A stretch of 64,000 nt of DNA, taken from NCBI GenBank assembly GCA_010279815.1, contig QEOQ01000141.1:248001-312000 (forward strand), in the 5' to 3' direction. How positions within the stretch are numbered: position 1 is the stretch's first letter; each line of letters opens with the position of its first letter. Under the pieces are notes generated by a model that was given only the letters and a program-made list of their open reading frames with translations, did no database searches and was not told the origin of the DNA. The stretch comes from Brachionus plicatilis (taxonomy: Eukaryota > Rotifera > Eurotatoria > Ploima > Brachionidae). This document shows positions 23,171 to 37,554 of the stretch, one piece after another. The translations under genes and the position numbers were made by a program.

Positions 23171-24660
23171 CTATATAAGAGCTCCTTAAAAGTCGAAGCC
23201 AAAGTCTGACTATGATTATGATTTTTTTCATTAAATAGTAGAATTTTGGAACTAATAGTTAATTAAACCCTTTTTATCGATAAACAATATAATTTAATTT
23301 AAATTAATCAAATTAAAGTTTTGACTTTAGACGCTTTTTTCAAGTGAAATTCAAGGTGAATTTTAGTCTTTAAATTTTATTGAAATAAACAAAACTCTGA
23401 TAAAATTTGAAAGGTTTTCTTGAATCTATTTATTAACAGCTAATTGTAAAATTTATTTTAACTTTTATAATTTAATTTTGATCAAATTTAGAATTTAATT
23501 AAATTTTGAAATGAGAAGCCATTCAACTCGAAATAATCCATCAAATATATAGAAAACTATATGTTTGATGAAAATATTGAAAATGTAGAAACGAGAAAAA
23601 TGGATTTGATAAAAATGTAAGCCATCAGGACTTAAATAATGAAAATGAACAAGTATAAGAAATTTTTGAATTGACATAAATATAAGCTTAAATTATTTGA
23701 TAAATGGATTTGAAGAGATTGATGCTGAGCAAGAAAATGTTGAAGAAGAAGTTAACAATAAGATTAACATATAATTAGGAACAAATAGTATTCCAAGATA
23801 CTCATGTGCAGCTCATAAAATAAATTTAGTTGTTCATACAACTATTAAAAAGTGCTAAATTTTTGTTAGAATGTTGGCCAACTTATCCAGCTTTGCTTCA
23901 AGAGTAAGACATTTGATTCTTTTATCGTACGATTTTTCACAAAAGAAGGCAAATTTGCAATGTGAAAATGGGACGCGGTCGCCATCATAATTAATGCTAC
24001 ATGCATTCTTTTTAGCTTACGAAAAAGATGCTTTCAGTGATCACCTATGTCCCGTATGAAAAGATAAAAAAGCTTCATTTTTAAAAATATTGACCCATTG
24101 TACTCATTGTCTTTACTATCTCATAAGCCGAACTGGAATATAGATGATTTGATACCAGGTTTATTGATGATTTTTAAAGCAACATTAGCAGAGCATCAAG
24201 GTCAAGGTGAAAAAAAAAACTTATAGAGTTTTTTTAAAGCTTTTGTAATTTCTAAGAGGGCGATAGGCTCGTCTAAATTATTTTGCATCTTATTTCTTGT
24301 GATTATTCACACTTATCCTTGGATTCTACAAAATAAAGTTGAGGACTAAAAGTAGTGGCTAATAAGCCAAAGATTTTTCCTTTATTTTTATCCATATTAA
24401 ACTCTTAACCATTGTTAAAAAGTGATGGAATTTATCTTGAAGATCTCTTTGATCTGAAATTATTTATTTTCCTCAAAAAAGTCTACTTGACAGTGGATTT
24501 TTTCCTGTATTATCTATGAACTCTAGCCAGTTTTGGTTCCAAAATTCTTTTAAAATGAGACTAAGCTCAGCAGTAAGCTTATTAAATGCTGCTTCTAGAG
24601 AAGGAAAAGTTTTCTTATTTTTCTTCGTTCCTCAATTAATATTACAATATTTTATGGTAA
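23171..24660 (+). pseudogene. Decayed hAT-superfamily transposase remnant
   Basis: Reading with several stops and frameshifts gives hAT-like pieces on the plus strand: SIPRYSCAAHKINLVVHTTI at about 23790-23850 (the C-x2-H transposase block), then FASRVRHL, then CENGTR at about 23960 (compare the usual C-x2-TRW-x-S-T-Y block), then AYEKDAFSDH, and further down SFKMRLSSAVSLLNAASREG at about 24550-24600. About 500 bases upstream, near 23176, AGAGCTCCTTAAAAGTCGAA resembles the end of the miniature elements at 55.6 and 56.4 kb and could be the left terminus. No matching right end was found. The copy is clearly dead. Confidence 0.6.
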
Positions 24661-25074
24661 GCTAGATTTAAAATACTTTTGAGACTGGATGGGTACACTT
24701 TTTTGAGCATGAATGATCTTTTTTGAGATGTTTTCATTCAGCTCGTCAATATGCTAATTTGAAGACCTAAGTAAATATTGGTAATTTCTATATTATCTAG
24801 TGATTTCTCTTCTTCGCCTCTTTCTATGGCCATATCGTTGTGGAATATAAGTCTAATATTATATTGTGCCAGTCAATTAGTTAATATTATCAAAGCATGA
24901 TTCAAACTTAAATATTTAAATTAAGTCGTAAATTTTTATTTTTAATTTCAATTGATATCATTTGTTTTGGCTTTTATATTAGAAAATTTACTTTATAAAT
25001 TGAAATTTTTTTAATGTCCTCTTAAAAATTTTGCTTTATTTTTTATAATTATGAAAAAACAGTAAAAATTCAAA

Positions 25075-25200
25075 TGAATGTTATTTTGGAAGCTTTAAAA
25101 AATCTTAATAAATCATTTATTATTAAGATTTTTAAAGATTAGTTTTCAGCAACGTTTCAAGTAAAGTTTACTTAAAACGTTACTGAAAACAATATTTCAT
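25075..25200. repeat. Two adjacent short palindromes
   Basis: One hairpin is formed by taaaaaatcttaataa and ttattaagatttttaa (about 25093-25140). A second is formed by gttttcagcaacgtttcaag and its near reverse complement cttaaaacgttactgaaaac (about 25142-25191). They may be the tips of decayed miniature elements or cruciform-forming DNA. No function can be assigned. Confidence 0.45.
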
Positions 25201-25977
25201 TCCTATTTGAATTTTTTCTAGCAATAAATTATAAAGAGTCAATAAGCGAGGCAACTTAATGATTCAAAAGCATCTTTGACAACTTTGATTACACAAATTT
25301 ATTTTGAACTCAGACAAACTTAACAATTTGCTAAAATTTTAAATTTTTTATTTTTAATTGTTAAACATCTTCGAGCATGGCTTAATATTTGAAATAAATA
25401 TTAATAATATTAATAGTAATAACAATTCGAATTAAAAAAGAACTAATCTCTAATCGCGTCATCGAAGTATTTTAATATCAGCAATTCTTCTTTTCTTGTT
25501 TCAAGCTGTTTTTGCAATTCTTATTTTTTCTTTATTAAATATCTGAATGAACACTTTTTCATCATTTAGAAAAAAAAATAAATAACTAGGTTGAACTTTT
25601 TAATTTTATTTAAATAAGAAAAAATTTTAGTTTTATGATTTTTTTATTAAACGAATTTGATAATAATTGAATAATAAAACTAGGTATAAGATATTTATTT
25701 TTTTGTCAAATTGAGTCAATTTAAAATAATAAAAGAAAAGAAAACATATTATTAAGAGACTTTGATCTAATTTACGACTTGGAAAGATATAATCTTTATT
25801 AGCTTTCAATTAAATTTGATCTCTATTATTGCAAACAAACAACATGAGTTAAATAGCTTCTTTTTTTAAAAACGAAAATCTCATTATACAAAATTTAAAC
25901 ATTTTCAAAGCAAAAGAGAAATATTTTTAAAAAATTTTTTTCCATAACACTTATGATCTCAGACTTTGTCCCAGCCA

Positions 25978-27407
<1,430 letters not shown>

Positions 27408-30400
27408 TTTAAATTCAAATTATTTGAAGCATCAAAATATTTTGTTTTTTAATCTGAAATAATTTGTTTTTTAATTATTACATGAAAGGAAAAATTTAAA
27501 TTAAAAATAAATTTTTAATCTTCTATTTTAATAATCCAAAAAATTTTATAATGTTCGAATTTAATTTAGAAAAAAAGGTTTTGTCACGTTTAAATTCATT
27601 TGCTTCGAAAATAATATGAAATATGATTAGATTTAAATTAGACATTTTGGAAAAAAACAAATAAAAATAATTTGAAAAATTCCAAAACTTCCATATATAA
27701 AATGAATTTTGGTTTTTATAAATTAATAATCTAAAAATTATGCTCCCATTCTCTTAACTGATACCAGAAATATTATATCCAAGCTTAAATCTATTTATTT
27801 GGCCTAAAAACAATAAAGTGTTTGACCAAAGTGTTCGGGTCTAAAAATCCCAAGAATTTTTGTCACATAATTTAGGTTTTTTTAGAACTTTCTTGAATTT
27901 TAAGTATGCAATAATTGTCTTAGGAGCTTTTAAGAAGTTATTTTTAAATAAAATATTCAAAAATATTCAAAACAAAAACTTCAAAAACTATCTAGTCTAA
28001 ATTTTTTTGAGACATTTAAATTCACTTTTAGATTGGCATTGAACATTTTCCGGGACTAGAGCTTCTTAAACTAAGCGTACAAATTTTGACTTTCAAAAAC
28101 TGGTTTTGGCTGTTCGAAATTGGGCGCATCATGACTAAGAAAAAATTTGTCCTCTTCGATCGATTGAAATTTATTTCGAATAAAGAAATATTCCACAAGT
28201 TTATTAAATACCTAAAAGCTATGTATTCATATATTTTAATATATTTTTCATAATTTATATTGAAAGCTTAAAATTGAACATACAAGGGAGGAAAATATTT
28301 ATAATTTGTTTTCAAATAAAAATGAAAAAAGAATGTGTACATTATAAAATACAGCTGAGCGTGATGATTTTCTTCAAAATTAGGCATTCGTCAAAAGCCT
28401 GCCAGTCTATGCAATTTTGTTCAATTTAATGCAATTTTATATGGAACGAAAAAATTAATTAATCAAGGAAAAATATCATACTTTTTCATCTTAATTACAT
28501 TAAGGAAATCTGAAATTATAATGAATTCATCAGTTTAGATAAACCATTAAATTTAATTTTATTTCCATTATTTCTTAAAACAACTAAATTATTCAGTTTT
28601 TGAATCGCTTTTAGATTGCTCATTTCGAAGGCCGTGGGTATTTTTTTAACATTTTAAATTTATAATGATAATTATTTTTTATTTTAATAAATACAATTAT
28701 ATCTTTATTCTTGATTTATTAATTTAAAAACAACTTAAAAAAAATTTTAAAATAGTCTGTATTTTTCAGCATTAAGTAATTAATTTAAGAAAAAAAAAAC
28801 AAAAAAACAAAATAAAGTTCGTTTTCTAATTGAATATTAATTTTAGTTTATTTTTAAATTAAAATTAATGACATGCGTACTTTTAAAATAAATTCTAAAA
28901 TCATGATTTATTTTAAAGTTTTTTGATCTTTTTTCCACGCGTCCAATCTCGTTTTGAAACTATTCGAGTAACATTGCTTATGTCTTCTAGAATTACTTAA
29001 TAATTTCTCTATTGATTCTAATTTGTTTATTAAAACAAATTTAGCACACAATATTTTATTTTCGTAAAATTTTTAAAATATTTTAAAATTAAGATAACAT
29101 TTCGCAGTTTATTATTAGTTATAAGGCAAATAAAATTCCAAAATAGCCTATATGTCCTTTACGTAAAACGAAATTTATGCGGTTAATAATTTTAATATTA
29201 TCTATTTTGAGTTAGGTAAATGAAGATTTTTACTGTATTTTAAAAATCTGGAAAAAATATTGAGCGCCAAATTTGGAAGAAGCAAGTCTCTCACTAGCTT
29301 AGATATTTACAAGAACGCTTCTGAAATATTAATCATTAGTCTGTATAAAAAAACAAGAATTTATGGAAATTTAATTAAAAAAAAAGCTAGAAATTATCTG
29401 TGTTAATTTTAATATAATGTTTAAATTTTAGAAAATGAATAGCTTAACTTATAAATTCAACATTAGGAAACTTGTTTTGTATTTATCATTTAAATATGGT
29501 ATTTAAATTTGGTATTTTGTGTTAAGATAAAATTATTTACCCACATAAAAAAATGGAGAATAAATTTTAAAAGTTGCATTAGAAAAGAAACAAGTTAAAA
29601 AACAAAATATGCATTAATTTTTTTAAGCAGTAATTGTCTTAATGTATTTTATTTTCCCATTTTTTCTGGATGAATTCTTTTTATCAGAAAAACAATAATG
29701 ACTCATTTACGCATGAAGACTTGAGAAGCTGATAGATGTTAAAATAACCCAATGTTTTTTCTCTTAATAATTAATTTCATATAATTCTTTTTTATTTCAA
29801 AACTTAATGGATTGAATTAGTCCAACTAATGCTCACATAATCAAAAGAATTTTGTTTTAATTTAGCTTGATCTTTATCTGAACAAAATAAAAAAAATTGT
29901 CATTTCAGAATTTTTGGAATAATAAAAAGCTAATTTTACAATTTAATTATTCATCATGAAATCAAAAAGCTTTTGTTTCGCAGCAGTTAATGTATTGCAA
30001 AGAAATTTGATTTTTGAATCGGATCATTTAAATATGAGAGCTAATAATCAAAAATTTTACTTCAATATTATCATACTTAATCATAGGGCTAACCGAAAAA
30101 AAATATTGAAAAAATTTGATATTCGATCTTAAACTGCAAATGGACGTCACATCATGTTCATCTAGATTTAATAATAAATAAAAATAAAAAAATATATAGC
30201 AATTTTTTAAATAATTTGAACACATGATTTTCTACAAGAAAAAAATTTCTTAGAAAAACCTCCCAGAATGATACATAATCAGCATATGGTTGATAATAAA
30301 TTTTTCATGAATTTTTATTTAATTTTGTAAATCAGCAATTTATTTAATATTCAATTCTGTATCTTATATTTTATTAATTTACTTATTTTACTTGTTTCTA

Positions 30401-30942
30401 AACACTTCAGAAAAACCATACTATAATGTCCAGTTACGAGGGTTAAAGGAAGACTTAGACCATTCGAATGATCCTGGGTTAATCCGAAATTAATTTTTAG
30501 CAGTTAAAAAAAATAATCTTGAAAATAAAATGAAAGAATACGATATTTTTTTTACCTTGTCTTGAATAATTATAAAATATCAAGGCGAATACTTTTTTTA
30601 ATTTTTTTGACAGTCGATGGCATGTATTGAAATAATAACCCGAAGCTAAAAGACAGTGATATTATAAAGGAAAATCGGCATTTATAAAAAAGCACTAAAA
30701 TGGTATCAGGCCTCATTTCATAAAATTAACAAATCAGCATAATTTATAAACTATAAGCTTAAAATAAAACTTGAATTATATCACCTGGGTCATGAAAAAT
30801 TAAGTTTAGAAATGAAAAAAAAATAAAATAAAGACTATTTTTTAAAATTTTTAAGGATATAATATTAGTCACATGATTGCTAAAAACAAAAAATTAAATA
30901 TAAAATTAGCATTAGAATAAAGTTGAAATTTGTTTTTTTCCA
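27408..30942. other. AT-rich intergenic stretch
   Basis: There are no supported genes or clear repeats. The first few hundred bases upstream of BTBD10 probably hold its promoter and 5' UTR. The only frame of note, a 65-residue one near 30028-30225, has the Phe/Ile/Asn bias of translated AT-rich DNA. Confidence 0.45.
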
Positions 30943-30946
30943 TTAA

Positions 30947-31913
30947 CACTCAAAAACCGGATTTTTTTTTATACGTTAATTACTGAAGGGGTCCAAAAAA
31001 CCCCTAAATTAAATTATGCCTTTAAACATGCATTAATTACCATAATTATACAAAATATTTAATAAAATATTTACTGAATGTAAAAATATATATCTTAATT
31101 TATTTTTCTTTGATAATATCTTTGACATTTAGGGCATAATACACCTCTTGCATAAAGGATACCGATAAAGGATAATATGTCTTCTTTTCTAAACGAAAGA
31201 TTAGGATCCACATCCTTCGAGTGACAATTGGTACAGTTGAGTATTAAATTTAGCATTGATATGTCAAAAATCATAAAAAATGCAGACAGTTTTGACTCAT
31301 TTATTTGACGTGTAGCATAACTTGCTGGACCAGCTTTTTCATTAAAACTTATCTTTTTTCTTAGACTTGTCTCTTCTCCGTCATTCAATCTTACCCATAT
31401 TGTTCCATTTTTCGAAGTTTTATCAATTTTAGTTTCTTCTTCTTCAGGTTCTTCATTATCTGAGCCTTCATCTGAGTCGTCATTTTCAGAAAAAGGGATA
31501 TTTATTATCTCCATTTCTTCTTCAAAATAATAATCATCATTATTCTCATAAGAGCTTCTAAGGCAGCTTTTCTTTGTGACATGATTTCAAAATTTTTTTT
31601 TAATTATAGGAATAAATTGATATTATATAGAGTTTGAAGTTAAATGCACAATTAGCCGTGTCTTTAGTTTATTTTACAAAAAAAAAGACAATATTAATTG
31701 AGGGTCCAAAAAACCCCTCTCCGGGTTTAACGTATACTTTTTTTTATTAGCATGAAAATAAAATTATTTTGTATCCAAAATTAAATATTTATAATATTTT
31801 TTTTATTTTAATTTTGATGGAAAAATAAAATTTTCAAAAAAGATAAAATTTTTGGAACAATAACCAAAAGAAGTACCAAAAAGGGTCGAAAAAACCCCTC
31901 CGGTTTTTGAGTG
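30947..31913 (-). mobile_element. Complete non-autonomous piggyBac-type transposon, 967 bp
   Basis: The element is bounded by identical 14-bp terminal inverted repeats: CACTCAAAAACCGG on the left and CCGGTTTTTGAGTG on the right. Each is flanked by TTAA (30943-30946 and 31914-31917), the hallmark piggyBac target duplication. Subterminal copies of GGGGTCCAAAAAACCCC-like sequence occur near 30989, 31703 and 31884. Between them is a minus-strand frame for the N-terminal part of a piggyBac transposase. The catalytic DDE core is missing, so this is an internally deleted copy that would need a transposase from elsewhere. Confidence 0.92.
31095..31582 (-). pseudogene. Truncated piggyBac transposase (N-terminal part only)
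   Basis: An ATG at 31582-31580 opens with MSQRKAALEA, but a one-base shift near 31545 separates it from the main frame. The main frame carries SSYENNDDYYFEEEMEIINI and an acidic stretch (residues DSDEGSDNEEPEEEE). Then come GPASYATRQINESKLSAFF, SMLNLILNCTNCHS and DILSFIGILYARGVLCP, the start of the DDE_Tnp_1_7 region. It stops after about 139 residues at QRYYQRKIN, before any catalytic Asp. The acidic N-terminus followed by this block is typical of piggyBac transposases. The protein cannot catalyse transposition. Confidence 0.82.
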
Positions 31914-31917
31914 TTAA

Positions 31918-34543
31918 GAATATCTTTGTTAATGGGCTTATTATTCAAATATAAAACAATTAACAATTCTAAATCTATTTATTAATGATATTTGTGTTCG
32001 GTATTTGTTTTTTTTTTGCTTAATATTAAAAAAAATATTTAAAAAAATTTATCTAACTATTATTGTGATTTTTAAATAAATTAAGTACATTTTTTGAGAT
32101 ATTAAAAAATTAAAAAATAATAATATTATTAAAATTGATGAAAAATAATTATCTATCTAAGGATCTTAATGTTTCCTTATTTTAGTTTAAAAATTATTTG
32201 CACGTTTTATGTGTTCACTCCGAAAAAAGTGAGTGGTTTGATTGCTTTTTAAATAAATAATAAAATCTTGATTAAATCGAGTTTGAATTTTTTAATAAAT
32301 ATTGAACTGCTATTAAAGATAAAAATAAAATTCAAATATCATTGAATCATAAATTTCAAATACTTATAAAAATCTTGAATTTTTTTCCAAATAATAAAAA
32401 AAGCAAGTTTTTGATATTGATTCAGAAGTTGAAGAGGATGTAGATTATGATATTAGTTAAATTTTATTTTCGAATTTAAAAATACTCACTTACTTAAAAA
32501 CATCTTAAAAAACAGTATTTTATTAATTTTGAAAAAATGCAAATTTAGCAGGAAATTGATTTTTTATAATTTAAGCGTAGTTTTGCACATTTTTTTGAAA
32601 ATTTCAAAAATTGATGAAACAGTATTAACATTGTTTTAAACAGCACATTGATGCATTTCACTTCTTTATCTAATCAAAAAAATCTTTAAAATTAATTGAT
32701 TTTTTTAGCGAATTTCAGAAAACCTTAATTAATTTTCTGTATTGTTTTATTTTTTCTTAAGGATTTTATGTCTGTTACAGAAATAGATAAATAAATTGCG
32801 TAATTTTATATTTTGAAAACCTTATTGATCAATTTTTATTGAAACAATTTAAATAAAATTTCAAATTTTATATCAATTTGAAGTTTAATTTCGTAGATAT
32901 AAGTATTTATTGGAGAAAACAGGCATTAAAATTTAAAATTTTGTATTTTTTTAAATAAAAAAACTTTAAAAATTAAATGAATGTTTAAATAAAATTTTAA
33001 ATTGCTCTATATTATTGGTTAGAAATTATTTTTAAAACATTCTAAATTTAAAAATCTTATGAAAAGTATTCTTTTTTAAAGGAAAAAAATATAAAAGTAA
33101 AAAAATGCGAAAAAAAAAAGAAAAAAAAAAGAAGCATAATTATCAATTTGAGAAAAAGAGGCATATTATTGTGTAACAGTAACAATAAAGAAGATCAACC
33201 AAATCAAATACGTCGGTAGAAATAAACTAAAAGAATTAAAAGTCTACTATAGCGGGACTACGTTAGTCGTTCTGCTTTGTTAATTTAGTAAAACTAAATT
33301 GACCGTAGAATATTAACTATTATTATTATTATTATATTAAATCTGAATTTATTATAAATAATTTGAAAATCTATTAGATACTTTAATTTTAGGGTCCAAA
33401 GAGTTAAATTACAACAAAAATTATATTTATCTAAATTATTTTTAGCTGTATATAAATGAAAAGAATTAAAGAAGATAATTCAATATTTGTTAAAATAATT
33501 GTGAAGCAGCTCCTATTGTGAAGGATTTGAGAATTGTTTAATAAAATAAAGCCTTGATCAGGTTTAAAAAAAGAAATCATAATTAGTTAATATCCAAAAA
33601 TCTGAAAAATTGTTTTAATTTATTTAATTCTTCACCAAAATTACAAAAAATATTATGTTTGATAACTAAAAATATTAGTTTAAAATTCGATTTCGAATAA
33701 AATATAAAAAATATATATGATATTTAATATTTTCGTCTTTTAATGAAAATGTTCATCATATTGAAAAAGCATGAAAAAATTGCGGTGTTTCATATTTATT
33801 TAAAAAAAAAAAAAATTGGAGTAAATTTTGCAACCTTATTAGTTTTTTGTTTTAAAAGAATAAAAAATTAATGTCCTATGTTTGCTTTAATCTATTTAAT
33901 CTCAATATTATAATATCGCTAAATTAATTCCCATTTATTTTTTTAAAAAATGGATTTGAAGTATCGCTTTTTTTAATGCTTTTTCAAAATTGTATGAAAA
34001 TTTTCATTAAAAGTCGAAGAAATACGCCATATTGAATTATCAATTTGTTTAATTGAATAAATATAATAAGGATTTTAATCGATTTTTACCTTTAATCATT
34101 AAAAAAAGGGCCATTATATTTTGCAACCAGAAAACAAGTAAAATTAATCACATATTCTACAAAATCATCACTAATTTATTTTATTTGTAATTTTTTTAGT
34201 ATATCATAACTAATCCGATATAAAAAGAACTTACTAAAGGAATTTGACACAAATCTTTAATCTGAGCAATTTTTGCTAAATCTTAGTAAAATTTTTTCGA
34301 TTAAGGAATTCGATAAAAGAAAACAGATTAGGAAATCAATATCTAAAAATCCTTAATCAAAAAATAAAACGATAACACAATGAAATAAATCGCATAACAG
34401 TCTAATTCATTTTATTTATTTATTTCTCATAAGATATAAGAAATGAAGAAACCAAATCACTATTTCTTCTTTAAAGTAAGGATCGAAATTAATTATTACA
34501 TTTAATATAAATATCGAAGCCAAAAAAAAAAAATATCAAAGAA
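31918..34543. other. AT-rich intergenic stretch
   Basis: No gene was recognised. A hairpin (cactccgaaaaaagtgagtg) lies near 32218-32237. A GC-richer patch ending in a (ATT)n run lies at about 33230-33340 and is listed separately. The remainder is A/T runs. Confidence 0.45.
33235..33342 (+). repeat. Possible retroelement 3' end with (ATT)n tail
   Basis: A less AT-rich tract (ctactatagcgggactacgt ... aaattgaccgtagaatatt) ends in (ATT)n near 33320-33340. A microsatellite following a GC-richer tract is how the LINE ends in this window look, and similar tract-plus-(ATT)n structures occur reversed at 20.85 and 37.56 kb. No coding sequence was recognised, so this is tentative. Confidence 0.3.
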
Positions 34544-34545
34544 TA

Positions 34546-35903
34546 TGGTAACCTAGTCTAACCGGGTGACCATATTTTTTTTTATTGCTTATTTCTCACC
34601 CATTTTGTTCAAAAACTTCAAAAATAGTCACCCAATTTTCCCGAATTTTTTGAGTAACCCCTTTAGCTCCGCGGTTAATTATGTGAGGTCCAAAAGGGTT
34701 AAAACGGTTAACCCGATTACACCTAAAATTGTATACAATTAGCCCGAAATTTAACCCCAAAAAAAGAATTTTAACCCTTTTAACCCATTTGACATTTAGG
34801 AGAAAATTTTCTGACTTTTTTAATAAAATTATTTAATTCATTTAATTTAATTTATTCGAAACAGAACAAAGGTGAGTTTTAACGAATTCAAAAAAAAGTA
34901 AGAGTTAATCTTTACAATCATCACATAAAAATTCTTTTTTTGTTTTTTTTTAATTCCTTTGACAAACAACTAAAACAAACCCAATTTGAGCACTTTTCAC
35001 AAGATAACCATTTTGGCGTGTTTTCTTTCTCTTCAGCCATCTTTGTTTCACATGAGCTACACAATATTTCGGATTCTGATAAGTTATCATTTTAATCTGG
35101 TGTTAATTTGCTTTCAACAAGCTTTCGTGGTCGTCCTCTTCCTCTTCCAGTTCTATTTTGGCATTTTTGGCCTCTTCTTGTTCTTATTTTGCTTATTACT
35201 ATTTACATCACTGATTGTGTATTTTAGATTTTGTACAGTATAATTTTTTTTTTTAGATTGAATTTCTTTTTTCTGTGACATTTTTAGCTTATTTTTAAAC
35301 AATTTGCTTTTTTTATGTTTGAAATAAAAACTCGGCTTTAAAAAATAAATTTTTTGAGAGTGAGAGAGAGAAAATAATTTTACAATTTTTTAATTATCAA
35401 AAAATATCGTCACTGCATTTTTATAGTCTTATTCGGTTAAATGGGTTAAATAGAATCTTATTTGGACTAATTGGGTGATTTTTTTGACTAATAAAGTTAA
35501 ATCTATTTAACCTTTTAAGCCCTAAAAAAAACCCCATTAGATGAAGCCCTAAGGACATTTCCTAAAATTCTAAAAAAATTCTCTTAGATACTTTAGCATG
35601 TGCTGAATCTAACAAGCGAAATAGGTTAGAGCTTAAGTATTACCTAGGGCCTTAAAGCACCCTTCTCCCGAATCACTAATTCGAGGCTTTTTCACTTCAT
35701 TAGGCGTAGTCGAACTTTAAGTGAAAAAAAAGCATATAACGATTTTTTTTTTAAATATTTCACACATATCATTCGATTTCTCTCCTCGAGTTCTACATAT
35801 CAAGATACTTTTTTAGGTAGTAGCTTTAAAAATGAAGGAGATATAGGAGTTTTTCAAATTCGTTCACTTTATTAACCCATAACCCCTTTAGACTAGGTTA
35901 CCA
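34546..35903 (-). mobile_element. TA-flanked DNA transposon, 1,358 bp, with zinc-finger remnant
   Basis: Identical 16-bp terminal inverted repeats (TGGTAACCTAGTCTAA) lie at both ends, each abutting TA (34544-34545 and 35904-35905), which suits the Tc1/mariner/pogo group. Inside each end are several GGGTTAA or AACCC motifs (34690-34790 and 35430-35510) that could be transposase-binding sites. The minus strand keeps a start-like peptide and a C-terminal Cys-rich finger but no DDE core, so this is an internally deleted copy. Confidence 0.85.
34928..35281 (-). pseudogene. Broken transposon protein with AT-hook-like and PHD-like finger
   Basis: ATG at 35281-35279 opens MSQKKEIQSKKKNYTVQNLK. After a frameshift near 35150 comes TGRGRGRPRKLVES, which resembles an AT-hook, then a stop, then SESEILCSSCETK and PKWLSCEKCSNWVCFSCLSK. 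The last part has the Cys-x2-Cys ... W-x2-Cys-x2-Cys ... W-x-Cys-x2-Cys spacing of a PHD-type finger. Such fingers are found at the C-terminus of several animal DNA-transposase families. There is no catalytic region. The long hydrophobic plus-strand frame at the same place (34986-35243) is only the antisense. Confidence 0.6.
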
Positions 35904-37554
35904 TAATTCTGATCATTTTCTGTTATTTAAATTTAACTTTTTTTTGAAATAAAATTTTGTATGGTTTATAATAATAACCAGTTATTTAAATGACTTGTCA
36001 AACAAAATGAAACAATAAAAAAATATTCAAACATTTTATTAAAAATAAATATCGATAAAAAACAACAACAAAAATCATTAACAATTAATTTATATATCAT
36101 TACAACATTTTTCAGCATAAAAATGCTCCTTGTTATCTAAAATCTAAGTGATTTTTTTCTTATTTACTTTTTGGTACTTAACATTAAAGCAAATAAAAAA
36201 TAAATATTTTTATTATTGTTAATAAAATATGAATTTATATTTTTATTCGTTATTTGGGTTTCATTTAGATTAAAAAAATCAATTTTTATTACAACTTTTG
36301 TTTCTTGCATTTTTTTTCGGTTTTTTTTTTTCTGATTTGTTCAAAATTTCATTACATGGTTCATAATAGAAATACAGAATCAAAATTGATAGAATAGACG
36401 AACAATAAAGAAAAATTGATACCATAATTTCTCAATAATATCTAAATATTATAAAAAATATTTTAAAATTAATTTCACTCTTAAAAGAGTCACTTGATTA
36501 ATTTTTCTTCAATAATTTCCACACGAAATAGTTCTGTAAAATTTATCTAATTAAAGTCTAATCACTTGAGAATTTAAAACTAAGAAAAAAAATAATGAAA
36601 AGATAAATAGTGCAATTTTAATCATTTATTTCAAAAAATATTCTTCTAATAATTAATTAATATTAAAAAGAATACAATTTTTTGCGTGTAGAGTCTTATT
36701 TGATCTTAAATTAACTTAATAGACGACACATTTGGAAATCTCTGATTGCCTTGAATTAAATTTGACTAGAACGAAATTTAAAGCTGTCTATCCAGTTAAA
36801 TAATTGTCATTTTTTATTTTCTCATGTTGTATTGATTTAAATTTTTTTATTTAAAAAATATGCTTTAATTTGATTTGAAAATAAAACAATTTATCAAAAA
36901 ACGTAGTATTACGTAAATTTACAAAAGATGAAAGATGAAACTTACCAAATAAAAGTTAAAATGAAATTTTCAATTTTTAAAAATTATTATCTTTAAACCG
37001 TGATACTTGAATAAGGTGATTAAAAACTGTCGAAAACAATGATGTAAATACCTTTTTAAAGATTGAGACGATGAATAGGATATTATAGATATAGTTTTTT
37101 TTTAATTTTCAATGAATTTTAAGATTAATTTTAAATTTGCTCCAGGATAATTTATGAAAACTAAACAGATGTTTCAATTTTTATATAATCAAAAAGCAAA
37201 TAAAAAATAGAATGAAAAATTTACTGAATTAATTTCTAAAAAAATATTTAAAATTTTTACAGATTAAGACTGCATCATAAAATTTTTGAGTTTTGTTTTT
37301 TTTTTTCATTTATAAATGATTTAATATTCAAATAGATTAAGTAAATTATACAAATAATTTTTAATTTGAAATTAAGTTACGTTTTATAAAAAAAATTAAC
37401 ATGTGTGACTAATTTTTGTTATAAATCTCAATCAGAAATTAAAATCAGAAAATCAAAAATTTTTTCGTGACTTTTAAGATTTTAATATCAAGTTAATCAC
37501 CAGTTGTTTGCATAAAATAGACTAAAGATTTTTCAAAACTGTGCGATTTTTTTA

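Noticed and set aside
34986..35243. 85-residue hydrophobic plus-strand frame
   Set aside because: It is the antisense of the transposon's Cys-rich minus-strand remnant; the Phe/Leu richness comes from complementing Lys/Glu codons.
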